64,000 nucleotides of DNA from positions 1-64,000 of IMG/VR virus record IMGVR_UViG_3300027712_001108, one strand, 5' to 3'. A program made the translations under genes and the position numbers. Source of the stretch: a virus. The notes below the pieces were generated by a model that had not been told where the DNA came from, made no database searches, and saw nothing but the letters and a program-made list of their open reading frames with translations. Positions 7,646-15,768 of this stretch are shown piece after piece. Within the stretch, counting starts at the first letter, position 1. Each line of letters starts with the position of its first letter.

Positions 7646-8844
7646 CAGTTGTCTCCATCAAAGTGATAAGTCCATTTGATATCCTTCCACAGATGCCGCA
7701 CGGAATCAATGGTAGTCTGAGTGCCAGTGTGCTTGCGGATATGCGCAACCAGCATTGCACGAGTATCTTTGCCGTCAAATTTGCCAAACACAATCATGGG
7801 AGCCACAGGGTCGTTCTTCTTGATAGTGGGCATCCACTCAGTGGCATAACGCTTGCGGTCCAAGCCAGATGCCACCACACCGTTGTAATAACGGTCGTAG
7901 CTGTCAACACTTGCAGCAATGCCTTCCCAAAAGTCATTTTCAAACTGGTCAACTCGATGACGGTCATCATCCAACATAAACGCTTTGCTGTCATCCAGCT
8001 TGTCCGTGACAATCAACTTGATCAAGTTCTTTTCCAAGTTCAAGTTGTCTTTGGTCTTATGGATACGACAGTACCACTCGCCTTTGATTTTGTGCATTTC
8101 GCCATCGTCAAAACGAATGATCCAACCTTCCATGCCTTCAACATCATGGGTCTCAGACAACAGTCGTTCCATGTTGGCAGCAGTGCCGTCGTAAGCACGA
8201 ACAACATCAATATTGTAAGAACCTCCCCATTCTAGCAAGTCGGCATAGCCGACATATTCACCAGAGACATTGTGACGAATAGCCAGCAATACCAAACGGT
8301 CCTCTGGATAGTCAATGACAATGCGTTGCTTACGGCTGCACCATTCAAAGATGGGAGTCATACCGCGAGTGATGCATTCGCGTGCCATAGATTCATAACC
8401 ATGAGTACCAAGAGTAGCAATGAACAGTTCTGCACCCATGCCAACATCAGTGATACCCATCTTGGTACCCCAACGGATACCCGCATCAGTGATCACAGGC
8501 GTAATCATAGAACCATCCAGCTTTTCCAAGATCACATGCGGACGATTCAAATCAATGCAGTGCATTTGAGTTTCGTCACGTTCGTTGACGTTGAAGAACT
8601 TGTGCAAACGGCGTGCCATGATTTTACCGTCGTTATGGAAAAGTATACCACGGCATTCTCGACGAATGGCAGCATGCAGATCGTATTCATTGTTCAACAT
8701 CACAGGAGGGAACGTATCAATCATGTTGACCATGTAGTTGACAACGTAGCCCCAATCGCGTTCAACAATTTTAAATTCATCGCGACCTGCAATGGCAGCA
8801 CGAACATCGTCGATATGATTGATGTTAGGAAATTGGTAGCCCAT
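7645..8844 (-). CDS. RNA ligase, T4 Rnl1-type
   Basis: A 399-residue ATP-dependent RNA ligase. The nucleotidyl-lysine motif EKLDGS has K108. ECRGILF (63-69) is the upstream segment conserved in Rnl1, and the downstream motifs PIFEWCS, EGWIIRF and HKIKGEWYC follow in order (motifs III, IV and V). It would seal 5'-phosphate and 3'-hydroxyl RNA ends, for example tRNAs cut by host anticodon nucleases. The ATG at 8844 is preferred to the longer reading because the fold begins there. It is first in a minus-strand operon behind a TTGACA-N16-TATTGT promoter flanked by an inverted repeat. Confidence 0.9.
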   Translation of the reverse strand: MGYQFPNINHIDDVRAAIAGRDEFKIVERDWGYVVNYMVNMIDTFPPVMLNNEYDLHAAIRRECRGILFHNDGKIMARRLHKFFNVNERDETQMHCIDLNRPHVILEKLDGSMITPVITDAGIRWGTKMGITDVGMGAELFIATLGTHGYESMARECITRGMTPIFEWCSRKQRIVIDYPEDRLVLLAIRHNVSGEYVGYADLLEWGGSYNIDVVRAYDGTAANMERLLSETHDVEGMEGWIIRFDDGEMHKIKGEWYCRIHKTKDNLNLEKNLIKLIVTDKLDDSKAFMLDDDRHRVDQFENDFWEGIAASVDSYDRYYNGVVASGLDRKRYATEWMPTIKKNDPVAPMIVFGKFDGKDTRAMLVAHIRKHTGTQTTIDSVRHLWKDIKWTYHFDGDN

Positions 8845-8874
8845 GTCGTTCAACCCTGTATGAATAACTGTGTA

Positions 8875-8911
8875 TGGTTGACAATAACACATAGCAAATT
8901 ACTGTCAACCA
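8875..8911 (-). promoter_or_regulatory. Promoter TTGACA-N16-TATTGT inside a 9-bp inverted repeat
   Basis: Arms TGGTTGACA (8875-8883) and TGTCAACCA (8903-8911) are perfect complements. On the minus strand TTGACA (8903-8908) lies 16 nt before TATTGT (8881-8886). Because each arm carries a TTGACA, the site may be a promoter, an operator or both. It lies upstream of the RNA ligase operon. Confidence 0.55.
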
Positions 8912-8920
8912 TATTTTTAT

Positions 8921-9409
8921 TTAAAGATGTAAAAACGAACGTTTTTTGTCTGCAACGATTGCAGGGATCGCTGCCATAACTCGTCTACAATAGGCACTGG
9001 GTTTTTTGCCTAATTTTGCATATGTACCACGGTTATAGAGAGTAGCTGCTTTACACCAATCGCCCTTTGCACGATCTAGCGCCTCTTTGAGGTATAGCAT
9101 ACTCCAGGTCAGGTTCGTTTCTGGGTCAAACAACAACTTGCAGTTGCCTTTGAATCCCAGACCTTTGGCAGTGGCACATCTGATCTGACCTAGACCATAG
9201 TTGCCACTGTTATAAGCTCGCACATCGAAAGTACTTTCGACCTTTATGATAGCGTATGCCAGCGAGAATGGCACCTGTCGTTCTGCGGTCTTGTCAGCGA
9301 TTAACTGAACCAATGGAGGAAGGCTATCAACATTCACAACATCGGCACCCCATGCTTTGCAGCTAACGCATGCTAACACTAGGGCTACGACCATGATTTT
9401 TAACTTCAT
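8921..9409 (-). CDS. Exported lytic transglycosylase endolysin (SLT domain)
   Basis: 162 residues. Residues 1-22 form a signal sequence (basic start, hydrophobic core, AWGA end; the VLAC at 11-14 could alternatively be a lipobox). The soluble-lytic-transglycosylase domain follows: catalytic Glu E58 in IIKVEST, then NYGLGQI and the TLYNRGTYA motif. It would cleave peptidoglycan after export, so the phage may use a Sec/SAR-style lysis route. It is separate from the holin and spanin genes at 20.2-22.0 kb. A TTAAATAA box lies 6 nt before the ATG and there is no ribosome site. Confidence 0.9.
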   Translation of the reverse strand: MKLKIMVVALVLACVSCKAWGADVVNVDSLPPLVQLIADKTAERQVPFSLAYAIIKVESTFDVRAYNSGNYGLGQIRCATAKGLGFKGNCKLLFDPETNLTWSMLYLKEALDRAKGDWCKAATLYNRGTYAKLGKKPSAYCRRVMAAIPAIVADKKRSFLHL

Positions 9410-9415
9410 AGTAAT

Positions 9416-9423
9416 TTATTTAA
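9416..9423 (-). promoter_or_regulatory. Late promoter box TTAAATAA, 6 nt before ATG
   Basis: TTAAATAA on the minus strand, directly before the endolysin start with a 6-nt gap. Matches the leaderless pattern seen at other late genes. An upstream TTGACA exists but has no good partner. Confidence 0.45.
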
Positions 9424-9544
9424 CTACCAAAACCGCATAATTGTCAAGCCAGTTAACTGTTGACTGCGCCAAGTACCAGATAGTAAGCGGAATATTGCTT
9501 CTTTGCACCGTCAACACACTGTTAAAGTATGCTATAATATTGAA

Positions 9545-9577
9545 AAATACTGCGTTAACTCAGTCAACGCAGTATTT
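9545..9577 (-). terminator. Rho-independent terminator, 12-bp stem
   Basis: Arms AAATACTGCGTT (9545-9556) and AACGCAGTATTT (9566-9577) are perfectly complementary around a 9-nt loop. On the minus strand the stem ends in TTTTT, suiting the PTH2-like gene (stop at 9608). The plus-strand side also has a T-rich flank. Confidence 0.75.
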
Positions 9578-9607
9578 AATTTTAGATTATTACGTTGGTT
9601 TTGCAGT

Positions 9608-10075
9608 CTATGGATGTAGAGGGAACCTGCTAAGATAAGGTTGCAGTGCTTCTTTATATCCAAACACATAAGCAGCAGTGGCTTCGCGACGGAAGCACAT
9701 ATAGTTGCCATCTGACATTTCAACTGGAGGCAGTGTATGTGTTGCAGGAGCGATCAAACTTCGGATTTCACTGTTGACAATGTAAGGGTAAGTGGGATCA
9801 ATCACAATACCTGTAATAAAACCATCTGTGTCAGCTTCATCAACTGATTGCATGACTTCTTGCCATGAACCTTTCAAATTGATCTGTGTGCCAAAACCAT
9901 TGGCCTGTTTCATCCACAACTCAATGTCTGCCTTGCGTTCAACATCTTTAGAGTTGATGTAATGATTGTAAACAAAGTGATTGGCAGCATGCCCACTGTG
10001 GGCCTGTGCTTTTCCTGGGGCCATGCTCTGCAAATCCGTTCTAACGAACACATACAGTGCTAGATAATCTGCCAT
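9608..10075 (-). CDS. Peptidyl-tRNA hydrolase 2 (PTH2)-like protein
   Basis: 155 residues. The N-terminus LYVFVRTDLQSMAPGKAQAHSGHAANHF matches the PTH2 pattern, in which a strand is followed by a 'GK-xAxxxHA' helix carrying the catalytic His. The central NGFGTQINLKGSW segment fits the second motif. The C-terminal third (IVDPTYPYIVNSE) differs from cellular PTH2. PTH2 enzymes recycle peptidyl-tRNA. Phage versions of this length are known, but activity cannot be confirmed from the sequence. It has its own downstream terminator. Confidence 0.65.
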   Translation of the reverse strand: MADYLALYVFVRTDLQSMAPGKAQAHSGHAANHFVYNHYINSKDVERKADIELWMKQANGFGTQINLKGSWQEVMQSVDEADTDGFITGIVIDPTYPYIVNSEIRSLIAPATHTLPPVEMSDGNYMCFRREATAAYVFGYKEALQPYLSRFPLHP

Positions 10076-10102
10076 ATTGTTTCCTTACAAGTAGTGTGCG
10101 GA

Positions 10103-10486
10103 TTAAAAAACTCGCACAATGAGATGTCCATTTTCAACTTTAACCTCAACATTGCCCAGCGCCAACAACGGACCGTAGAGTTTGGCATTCTTTTCGGCAA
10201 GCTTGGCACGCTTGAGCGCAAAATGTGCGTCACAGACTTTGACAGCTTCAAACGGTTTTTTGCGATTCAAACCGCGCTTGGTGTAGTAGTCAGGTCGTTG
10301 TCCAAAGAAGTCTTTGATGATATCGCTTACAGCACACACACGATCCACATGAGTGTCAGTGTCGAAAAACTCCTTGTGTTGACCCGCTGCTTCATTGCCG
10401 CGGTAGATTGCATCAAGATATGCACCCAAGCTATTTTTCACTGTGTGAGTTGTATTCAGATCTTCTTGAACAAGCATTGCGGTCAT
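10103..10486 (-). CDS. Hypothetical phage protein (127 aa)
   Basis: Read from the ATG at 10486, which has AAAGGA 9 nt before it. The longer in-frame reading would span the promoter/palindrome at 10518-10554 and the next gene. Starts MTAMLVQEDLNTTHTVKNSL; highly charged, with an Arg/Lys-rich middle (TKRGLNRKKPFEAVK) and a short beta C-terminus (VEVKVENGHLIVRVF). No family recognised; the basic middle suits nucleic-acid binding. Confidence 0.7.
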   Translation of the reverse strand: MTAMLVQEDLNTTHTVKNSLGAYLDAIYRGNEAAGQHKEFFDTDTHVDRVCAVSDIIKDFFGQRPDYYTKRGLNRKKPFEAVKVCDAHFALKRAKLAEKNAKLYGPLLALGNVEVKVENGHLIVRVF

Positions 10487-10517
10487 CGTTTTGATCCTTT
10501 GGTTGTGTTGTGTCTCT

Positions 10518-10554
10518 GTGCTGCATACGTAACAGTTGTATGCAGCACTGTCAA
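10518..10554 (-). promoter_or_regulatory. TTGACA-N17-TACGTA promoter overlapped by an 11-bp palindrome
   Basis: Minus strand: TTGACA at 10549-10554 and TACGTA at 10526-10531, spacing 17. The spacer and -10 coincide exactly with an 11-bp perfect inverted repeat (10518-10528 with 10538-10548, 9-nt loop). This fits a repressor operator or a hairpin at the mRNA 5' end. No U-tract follows, so it is not a terminator. Confidence 0.55.
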
Positions 10555-10562
10555 GTGTAATT

Positions 10563-10850
10563 TTAGTTTGCCCAATAGCTTTCGCTAGCAACGCTGCAAT
10601 GCCAAGGAGTGTTAACGCTTTCGCGCACAATTTCACCCGTCATCATGTTGCAAACTTCGCGGGTACCTGCAATCAGCAAGTGATAAGCAGCACTGTCTTG
10701 CACTGCAAGCACTGTGTCTTCCACGTTCTTCTTACGGCAGATACGAGTCTTAGCAGCTTTGGCAGCAGCTTCGGTTTTGTAATACTGCGTACCATAGGCA
10801 CGCTCGGTAACAATTGCAGTAGTGTTGACGTTGTAAACTACGTAAGCCAT
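10563..10850 (-). CDS. Hypothetical phage protein (95 aa)
   Basis: Starts MAYVVYNVNTTAIVTERAYG, a two-strand opening followed by a basic helix KTEAAAKAAKTRICRKKN. The ATG at 10850 has AAGGA 8 nt upstream, which decides it over one 9 nt earlier. The AYVVYxVxTT...Y start and Ala/Lys helix resemble small T4-like phage proteins of unknown role. Expressed from its own TTGACG promoter just upstream. Confidence 0.7.
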   Translation of the reverse strand: MAYVVYNVNTTAIVTERAYGTQYYKTEAAAKAAKTRICRKKNVEDTVLAVQDSAAYHLLIAGTREVCNMMTGEIVRESVNTPWHCSVASESYWAN

Positions 10851-10883
10851 TGTGTGCATCCTTGTGCGCTGCGTTATATGTTA

Positions 10884-10911
10884 TACATAGCATCAACAGA
10901 TACTGCGTCAA
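10884..10911 (-). promoter_or_regulatory. Sigma-70-like promoter TTGACG-N16-TATGTA
   Basis: Minus strand TTGACG (10906-10911), spacer 16, TATGTA (10884-10889); an overlapping TATAAC is an alternative -10. It precedes the 95-residue gene. Confidence 0.45.
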
Positions 10912-10932
10912 CCAATTTTTAATATTTTTAAC

Positions 10933-10940
10933 AATAAATA
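10933..10940 (+). promoter_or_regulatory. Late promoter box AATAAATA
   Basis: AATAAATA on the plus strand. Unlike most late boxes here, it is followed by a 25-nt stretch with the ribosome site AAAGG before the nitroreductase ATG at 10966. Confidence 0.5.
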
Positions 10941-10965
10941 ATTTGTAATACAAAGGTTTTACTAC

Positions 10966-11691
10966 ATGATTGAAGAAATTAAAAAAGCTGCCGAGTTGTC
11001 AAACAGTTGTCAACGTAATTGGGATCACAGTGCGTTGATACCAGATGAACATGTTGAGATGTTAATACATAGCATTCGTCATGCACCAACTAAACAAAAT
11101 GAAACTCACTACAAAGTATTTTTTATTCGTAATCCAGAGCTTATATACCAGATATACAGAAAGACAAAACAATTTGCTGTTACGCCAGGAACTGGTGATA
11201 TCACACAGTTTACAGACAACGACGGTAAAACCAAACTTGAATACAATGTTCGCAACTCTCAAGTCAACGCAAACTTACTGATAGCATTTTGCGATGATTG
11301 GGATCAATCAAAATCTCGAACTATGATTCACAGAATTGTAGATGAACGTCCGAATGATGTTGCACCTGGCGCTATAACTGAAAAAGAGCGTCAGAAGGCT
11401 CTCAGTATAGGTGTTGCTACTGGTGAGTTAATATTAGCTGCAAACTTGCTCGGCTACAGAACAGGCATCTGTACTGCATTTTGGTCGCATGAGATGACGG
11501 ATTTTTTCGAGGGTGGGGAACTAAAACTATTAGTTGGTGTAGGCGTTCCGCATCCAGACAAGGATAGAAAAGAACACGAAGAAGTCGTCAACAAGGACAT
11601 TGTAGCAGTTGATCGTCGTAGCGGCGACGATGATGCCAAATGGATTTTTCCTACGTTTGAAAAAGACGTGATGATCAAAGAACTGCTTTAA
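10966..11691 (+). CDS. Nitroreductase-family flavoprotein
   Basis: A 241-residue protein of the FMN-dependent nitroreductase fold. The N-terminal RNWDHSALIPDEHVEMLIHSIRHAPTKQNE segment carries the Arg/Ser/Asn FMN contacts; the C-terminal half has ALSIGVATGELILAANLLGYRTGIC and LLVGVGVPHPDKDRKEH. Such enzymes reduce nitro compounds, quinones or enones with NAD(P)H. No neighbour gives a pathway. Lone plus-strand gene between minus-strand blocks, with a late-type promoter and AAAGG ribosome site. Possible roles are redox balance or supply of reduced flavin. Confidence 0.85.
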   Translation: MIEEIKKAAELSNSCQRNWDHSALIPDEHVEMLIHSIRHAPTKQNETHYKVFFIRNPELIYQIYRKTKQFAVTPGTGDITQFTDNDGKTKLEYNVRNSQVNANLLIAFCDDWDQSKSRTMIHRIVDERPNDVAPGAITEKERQKALSIGVATGELILAANLLGYRTGICTAFWSHEMTDFFEGGELKLLVGVGVPHPDKDRKEHEEVVNKDIVAVDRRSGDDDAKWIFPTFEKDVMIKELL

Positions 11692-11710
11692 ATGTTCAGA
11701 GCCTATAGTA

Positions 11711-12049
11711 TCACACATCTTCTGTACGAACAATGTCACTCTGATATTTGTCCATAAACGCATCAAAATCTTCAACGTTGTCAAAGTAGTAGACAACACG
11801 ATCATTGTAAGCTGCTTCACTGGCTACTCTCACTGCAACATCGCCCGTCAGTGTGCGTTCACACCATCGCCTTACAGCAAACATAGTCATTTGATCAAAG
11901 TGATCAGTCTGTGTACTCATCCATGCAGCCCACGGCCATAAGCTGTTAGGCCATGGCGGGTCCCGCTGGTCGAACTTCAAAAGTTCCTGCGGCATTATCC
12001 ACAACACGGTGTTGGGATCTAAGCTGTCAAGGTCAATCCAGCGAGACAT
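11711..12049 (-). CDS. Hypothetical protein (112 aa)
   Basis: Starts MSRWIDLDSLDPNTVLWIMP, Trp- and Asp-rich, with WPNSLWPWAAWM near the middle and an acidic C-terminus (NVEDFDAFMDKY). Probably an acidic globular protein. It follows the 107-residue gene after 2 nt, so the two are co-transcribed behind the DNA ligase. No family recognised. Confidence 0.65.
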   Translation of the reverse strand: MSRWIDLDSLDPNTVLWIMPQELLKFDQRDPPWPNSLWPWAAWMSTQTDHFDQMTMFAVRRWCERTLTGDVAVRVASEAAYNDRVVYYFDNVEDFDAFMDKYQSDIVRTEDV

Positions 12050-12051
12050 TT

Positions 12052-12375
12052 TTATTCATTCGTTAGTATGTAATGCATTGCAGCTTGCTCAAAATCATCC
12101 GAAGATTTAAAAAACACTTCTTTATCTTCGTAATTATGAATCCAGCATTTAGGTTGTGCATTTCTGCGTTCGAAACAGTACCATTCACTATTATTGCGAA
12201 TTTCACTACCATCACCTAATGTTGCAATGCAGGATTTTACAAAATTATTAAACATACTACCAAACGTGTTTGCACGATATAAGTATCCTCGTTCAAATGC
12301 TTGATTACGATCATCTATTTTACAAAAGTCGCCAAATTTATATCTAGTACGAGGGTATGGTGTATTACGTCCCAT
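12052..12375 (-). CDS. Hypothetical protein (107 aa)
   Basis: Read from ATG 12375, one base after the ligase stop, with AGGAG in the ligase 3' end as its ribosome site. Starts MGRNTPYPRTRYKFGDFCKI; basic, aromatic, with SEWYCFERRNAQPKCWIHNY in the middle. The proline/basic start and beta-like middle could bind nucleic acid, but no known domain is evident. Confidence 0.65.
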   Translation of the reverse strand: MGRNTPYPRTRYKFGDFCKIDDRNQAFERGYLYRANTFGSMFNNFVKSCIATLGDGSEIRNNSEWYCFERRNAQPKCWIHNYEDKEVFFKSSDDFEQAAMHYILTNE

Positions 12376-12376
12376 A

Positions 12377-13723
12377 TTAAACTCCTGTAACTTTGTCATT
12401 ACGAAACCCCATGAACACAGGGAACCTCACACTCCAAACGTCATCGCTGTCTTGATTCTTTGTTAGTACATCTCCTTTGATTTCAACTGTGCGACCAATT
12501 ACAGTATCGCGGCTTACCCAAATCTCATCACGTAGTTCTTCTGTATAGCCGCCGCCAACTGTGACTTCAATCAGCTTGCCTTGATCAACACCGCGACATA
12601 CCAATCCACCCATGGTGTTTTTGAATTTGCTGTCAGCTTTACCAGGTTCAACGTCAACAACTTCCAAGTCCACAGTGATAAAGGGTTTGATCTTCATCCA
12701 TGCATCGGTACGCTTGCAACGATAGCTGGCACCGGGATCTTTTACCATAATGCCTTCATAGCCAGCAGCCACAGTTTCGTTGTTGAACTGTTTGAATTCT
12801 TCCTGTCCTTCTGCTGTATCAAGATCGACAGCCTTCTTGGGAATCACATACACACTTTCGCCGCAGGTGTCTTGCAACATGGGTATAAATCCAACTAGCA
12901 CATCCTGTCGTTCTGTCTGTTTCACAGCATATTCACCTGCACGGAATTCGTCAAGCGGAATGATATCAAACAGTGCCAGTTTGGCATCGCTGGTATCCAC
13001 ATCACTTTTGCGATTCAACTGCTTCATCAGTTCTTGGAAGCTGCGGCTAACCATTTCGCCATCCAGCACAATGCTCTGTTTCAACTTGGGCAGCATTGCA
13101 GACATTTTGTCAGTGATGGCATCAAACCTATCGTTTTGCCGTCCGTCTCGGCTGTATTGTGTAACAGTCTGTGCGTCGATATCCAAGATAGTGAGAATGC
13201 GCACACCATCCAGTTTGGGATCCAGCAGCTTCCAACCCTTCATCTTCTTGGGATGGTCATCTGCGTTTTTTGCAAGCTGGCAGCTAAACACAGGGATAGT
13301 ATATTGCAGTGCATCACCGCCAATGGCTTCCAGCACTTTGTTGATAGTGCTTTCAGTTACACCGCACTTGAGATCTTTAAGCAGCAGTCTACGGTACCAA
13401 CCGTTCCAATCTGCGGTGCTTGATACATCTGCTGCTGCAAGCAGTGCATCACGTGCAGCATTGCCAGTTAGTTGGCGTTTGCGCAGTCGTTCTAGCAGTG
13501 TGTTGAATTTGATCCAGTCCATGCTGGGTACAAAGCCCGGCATATCACCATCTTCAATAATGGGTGCTTTTTTGACACCAAATGTAACAAGTGCATCATA
13601 TGCAAGCTTGGCACCTTGGAAGAATTCAACACAGCCTTGATCCCATGCGCGGCGCACGATGGCTTCTTTATCTAGTCTACCCGGTGTAGCTTCAAGCTGC
13701 GCAATGACGTCTGACGGTTTCAT
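12377..13723 (-). CDS. ATP-dependent DNA ligase, T4 gp30-like
   Basis: 448 residues. The N-terminal helical region (1-150) is like T4 gp30. The adenylation motif is DPKLDGVR with K170. Further nucleotidyltransferase motifs are SRDGR, VLDGEM, EGIMVKDP and WMKIKP, followed by an OB-fold. It joins nicked DNA during phage replication and repair. GAGG before ATG 13723 and a TTGACA-N17-TACATC promoter support the start and suggest early expression. Length and motif order match the phage ligase family well. Confidence 0.95.
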   Translation of the reverse strand: MKPSDVIAQLEATPGRLDKEAIVRRAWDQGCVEFFQGAKLAYDALVTFGVKKAPIIEDGDMPGFVPSMDWIKFNTLLERLRKRQLTGNAARDALLAAADVSSTADWNGWYRRLLLKDLKCGVTESTINKVLEAIGGDALQYTIPVFSCQLAKNADDHPKKMKGWKLLDPKLDGVRILTILDIDAQTVTQYSRDGRQNDRFDAITDKMSAMLPKLKQSIVLDGEMVSRSFQELMKQLNRKSDVDTSDAKLALFDIIPLDEFRAGEYAVKQTERQDVLVGFIPMLQDTCGESVYVIPKKAVDLDTAEGQEEFKQFNNETVAAGYEGIMVKDPGASYRCKRTDAWMKIKPFITVDLEVVDVEPGKADSKFKNTMGGLVCRGVDQGKLIEVTVGGGYTEELRDEIWVSRDTVIGRTVEIKGDVLTKNQDSDDVWSVRFPVFMGFRNDKVTGV

Positions 13724-13754
13724 CTGTGTACCTCTATGGAACGTTATACACTAT

Positions 13755-13783
13755 GATGTAGCAGATAAGCAGTGCGTTGTCAA
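13755..13783 (-). promoter_or_regulatory. Sigma-70-like promoter TTGACA-N17-TACATC
   Basis: Minus strand TTGACA (13778-13783), 17-nt spacer, TACATC (13755-13760), upstream of the DNA ligase. Good -35, moderate -10. Confidence 0.55.
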
Positions 13784-13788
13784 CCTGA

Positions 13789-15036
13789 TCAACTACCTGA
13801 ACCAATGCTTTGTTCAATTGTATCAAGTTCTGGCCAGTCTACATTGTGTTTGCGTAGGTAATCGACTACCTCTTTTGCAAGATCAAATTGGCTAGTATGC
13901 ATCCAATTTAAAACTGTTTTAATTATAGAACGCTTGACTTTGTGGTCAGCAAACAACGCCGGGCTGGGATTTTTGATGTATTTTATGTTAAGGCCATCTT
14001 CTTGTACCGCAGCCGATTGTGACGCCAGGCTGGGATTTTTAATATATTCGATTGCCCATGGTCTGTGTTGCACCGCAGCCAATTGCACAGCTGGTGTAGG
14101 ATTGTCAATTGATCTTATTGCCCAGCCAGATTGTTGTACCGCAGCCAATTGAATAGCTAGACTGGGATTAGAAATATATTGTATTCTACTACCGTCTTTT
14201 TTCACAGCAGTGAGTTGTCGCTTTTCGCTGGCAGTATTCAAGTCAGATAATTTTAACGATTCAGTTAGTTTGCCTGCATTCATGCTTTGTTCAATTGTAT
14301 CAAGTTCTGGCCAGTTTATGTTTAGAGTTCGCAGTTTATTCGCTATATTGACCACAGTTTCAGACTGCGGTCCTTTATGTTTTAATTCAGCTAGTAGAAA
14401 TTTTATTATAGTATGTTTATGCGGCAAAATGTCATTGGCTGAAAATTCAACATCAGTGGTTAAAACAGCAGGACCAAATTTAGATAATATCGCATTTGCA
14501 TCTTGATTTAAAACGAACCTGACTGCGTCTGCTATTTCTCTTGCGATTCCGCCTGCATAGTAATCAATTTGATCGTTGTTACTATAATCAATTTCAATAT
14601 CGGATGCTGCCGACTCACTGAATCCAATATCAGTTAACTTTTCAACTAGTTCACTGTCGTAATTACCTTCGTCGAACCAATTTTTTACCTCTTCATATGC
14701 TTCTTCGTCATCCGAGTTTGCCGAAAATTGTGGTTGAAAATTATATTGTAAAATAAGTTCGCCGTGATAAGGGTCTTCATCAACGTCCATTGGTACTGAT
14801 ACAGACATTTGTAGCGTAGTTACTCTAGCAGTTAACTTGACTGGTTCGTCGTCGATGCCAATATGACCATCGATAGTAACAACATCATTAATAGGAACTT
14901 TAAACAGTACCTCAATACCAGTGTCGTCATATACAGGATATAGTGTTATGTATTTTGCAATAAATTCCAAGTCTGCTGTAATAGACAACTCACTGTCTTC
15001 TAGTATTTTTCTATACTGTTGGATGTCGTCGGTCAT
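13789..15036 (-). CDS. DUF4116-repeat-like protein with paired C-terminal modules
   Basis: 415 residues in three parts. Residues 1-190 are an acidic beta-rich region (many Asp/Glu). Residues about 190-260 end NWPELDTIEQSM. Residues about 280-365 hold three to four copies of a 21-residue repeat NPSxAxQLAAVQxxxWAIxYI, the DUF4116 pattern. The end repeats the second module, closing with NVDWPELDTIEQSI. So the WPELDTIEQS module occurs twice in this protein and again, diverged, at 15040-15172 and 17452-17745. DUF4116 repeats form helical solenoids; their role is unknown. Confidence 0.75.
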   Translation of the reverse strand: MTDDIQQYRKILEDSELSITADLEFIAKYITLYPVYDDTGIEVLFKVPINDVVTIDGHIGIDDEPVKLTARVTTLQMSVSVPMDVDEDPYHGELILQYNFQPQFSANSDDEEAYEEVKNWFDEGNYDSELVEKLTDIGFSESAASDIEIDYSNNDQIDYYAGGIAREIADAVRFVLNQDANAILSKFGPAVLTTDVEFSANDILPHKHTIIKFLLAELKHKGPQSETVVNIANKLRTLNINWPELDTIEQSMNAGKLTESLKLSDLNTASEKRQLTAVKKDGSRIQYISNPSLAIQLAAVQQSGWAIRSIDNPTPAVQLAAVQHRPWAIEYIKNPSLASQSAAVQEDGLNIKYIKNPSPALFADHKVKRSIIKTVLNWMHTSQFDLAKEVVDYLRKHNVDWPELDTIEQSIGSGS

Positions 15037-15039
15037 CTG

Positions 15040-15172
15040 TTAATTTCCTATCGTTTTTGCATTCATACTGCGTTCTATCACCGCTAGATCTGACCATTGT
15101 ACACCATGCTTGCGCCGGTGTTTTGAGAAGTGTTTCTAATAGCTGTTTGTAATAACCAGGTTCGTGGGTCAT
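15040..15172 (-). pseudogene. Frameshifted remnant of a WPELD-module gene
   Basis: From ATG 15172 the frame reads MTHEPGYYKQLLETLLK. A one-step frame change near 15119 then lets it continue as HRRKHGVQWSDLAVIERS and MNAKTIGN to a TAA at 15040. The second half clearly matches the WPELDTIEQSMNAG module of the adjacent gene. Without the frame change the first frame yields an unrelated tail. It is most simply a decayed copy of the module, though a sequence error is possible. Confidence 0.6.
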
Positions 15173-15184
15173 GAGTATTCTTTA

Positions 15185-15768
15185 AAATTACTGATATACT
15201 TATCTTAGAGTATTCATCGAGATATCAAGTTCTGCTTCGCCGAACTGCGACTGTCGTTGCTGTCATTTCGCAGGCTCCATTCATCAACTCAATCGCTATA
15301 TCTTAATAATTGAATCTTAATTATTTCGATAGATTTGATGTCACAAGACGACTAGTGTGCCGCCTTGTGACCAAGAGCCAACATTTCGATGAGTTCTCTA
15401 GCCTGTCCATCAGTTCGCAACCTTATTCAGGCAAGGGGCTGTCATGATTTCCTCCCTTTTACGTTAATTTCTGCCTATCTCGTTCAATGGCCTATGGACC
15501 AACAATACCACTGAATGTCATGGATATGGGGTTACCGTCTACTACCCCAAGTATCATATAATATGATTTCGACCGCGGTTTGCTTATGCTGATACGCAGA
15601 GCTTTTTATTTTGAATTGTCACGGAACCGGATTGCCGGAAGCTTCGCATCCACCATCAGTGGGTAGTGCGTATCAGTCATGCTGTCGCCCATGTGCATCC
15701 CTTCCCGTCCGAAGGTGAGCAGTCCTATTCAAACGCCTGGACCGGCTATCGACAGTGTTTAATTAAAA
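15185..15768. ncRNA. Candidate large structured RNA (about 0.6 kb)
   Basis: The largest gap in the window has no credible protein frame on either strand but many complementary segments. CTGATACGCA (15589-15598) pairs perfectly with TGCGTATCAG (15667-15676), 68 nt apart. GTCACAAG (15340-15347) pairs with CTTGTGAC (15364-15371), with further inner pairs. Also seen: AGTTC/GAACT (15228/15242), CTGCGA/TCGCAG (15245/15268), GGGGT/ACCCC (15528/15544) and a CCGG-ATTG-CCGG hairpin near 15630. On the plus strand an extended -10 (TGATATACT, 15192-15200) could start it and the hairpin at 15770-15789 could end it. Strand and class are unproven; size and phage setting recall ROOL/GOLLD RNAs. Confidence 0.5.

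Noticed and set aside
8272-8979. Plus-strand frame of 235 codons opposite the RNA ligase
   Set aside because: Shadow of the RNA ligase frame, with no ribosome site or recognisable motif.
10103-10636. Longer reading of the 127-residue gene starting at 10636
   Set aside because: It would run through a promoter/palindrome and the end of the preceding gene; ATG 10486 has AAAGGA.
12780-13640. Long plus-strand frame opposite the DNA ligase
   Set aside because: Antisense shadow of a fully recognised ligase gene; composition (Ser/Leu/Cys-rich) and lack of a ribosome site are not gene-like.
15395-15470. Short minus-strand frame with GGGAGG before ATG (11 codons, followed by 29 codons)
   Set aside because: The ribosome site is good, but the peptides are very short and overlap predicted helices; there is not enough to call genes.
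15185-15768. tmRNA or tRNA in the non-coding region
   Set aside because: No tRNA-like acceptor/T-arm (GGTTCGANTCC) and no tag-like reading frame with a plausible resume codon on either strand.
15185-15768. Group I or group II self-splicing intron
   Set aside because: An AAGATATAG-like string occurs on the minus strand, but the remaining P/Q/R/S core elements and a domain V are not seen, and the flanks are not two halves of a gene.
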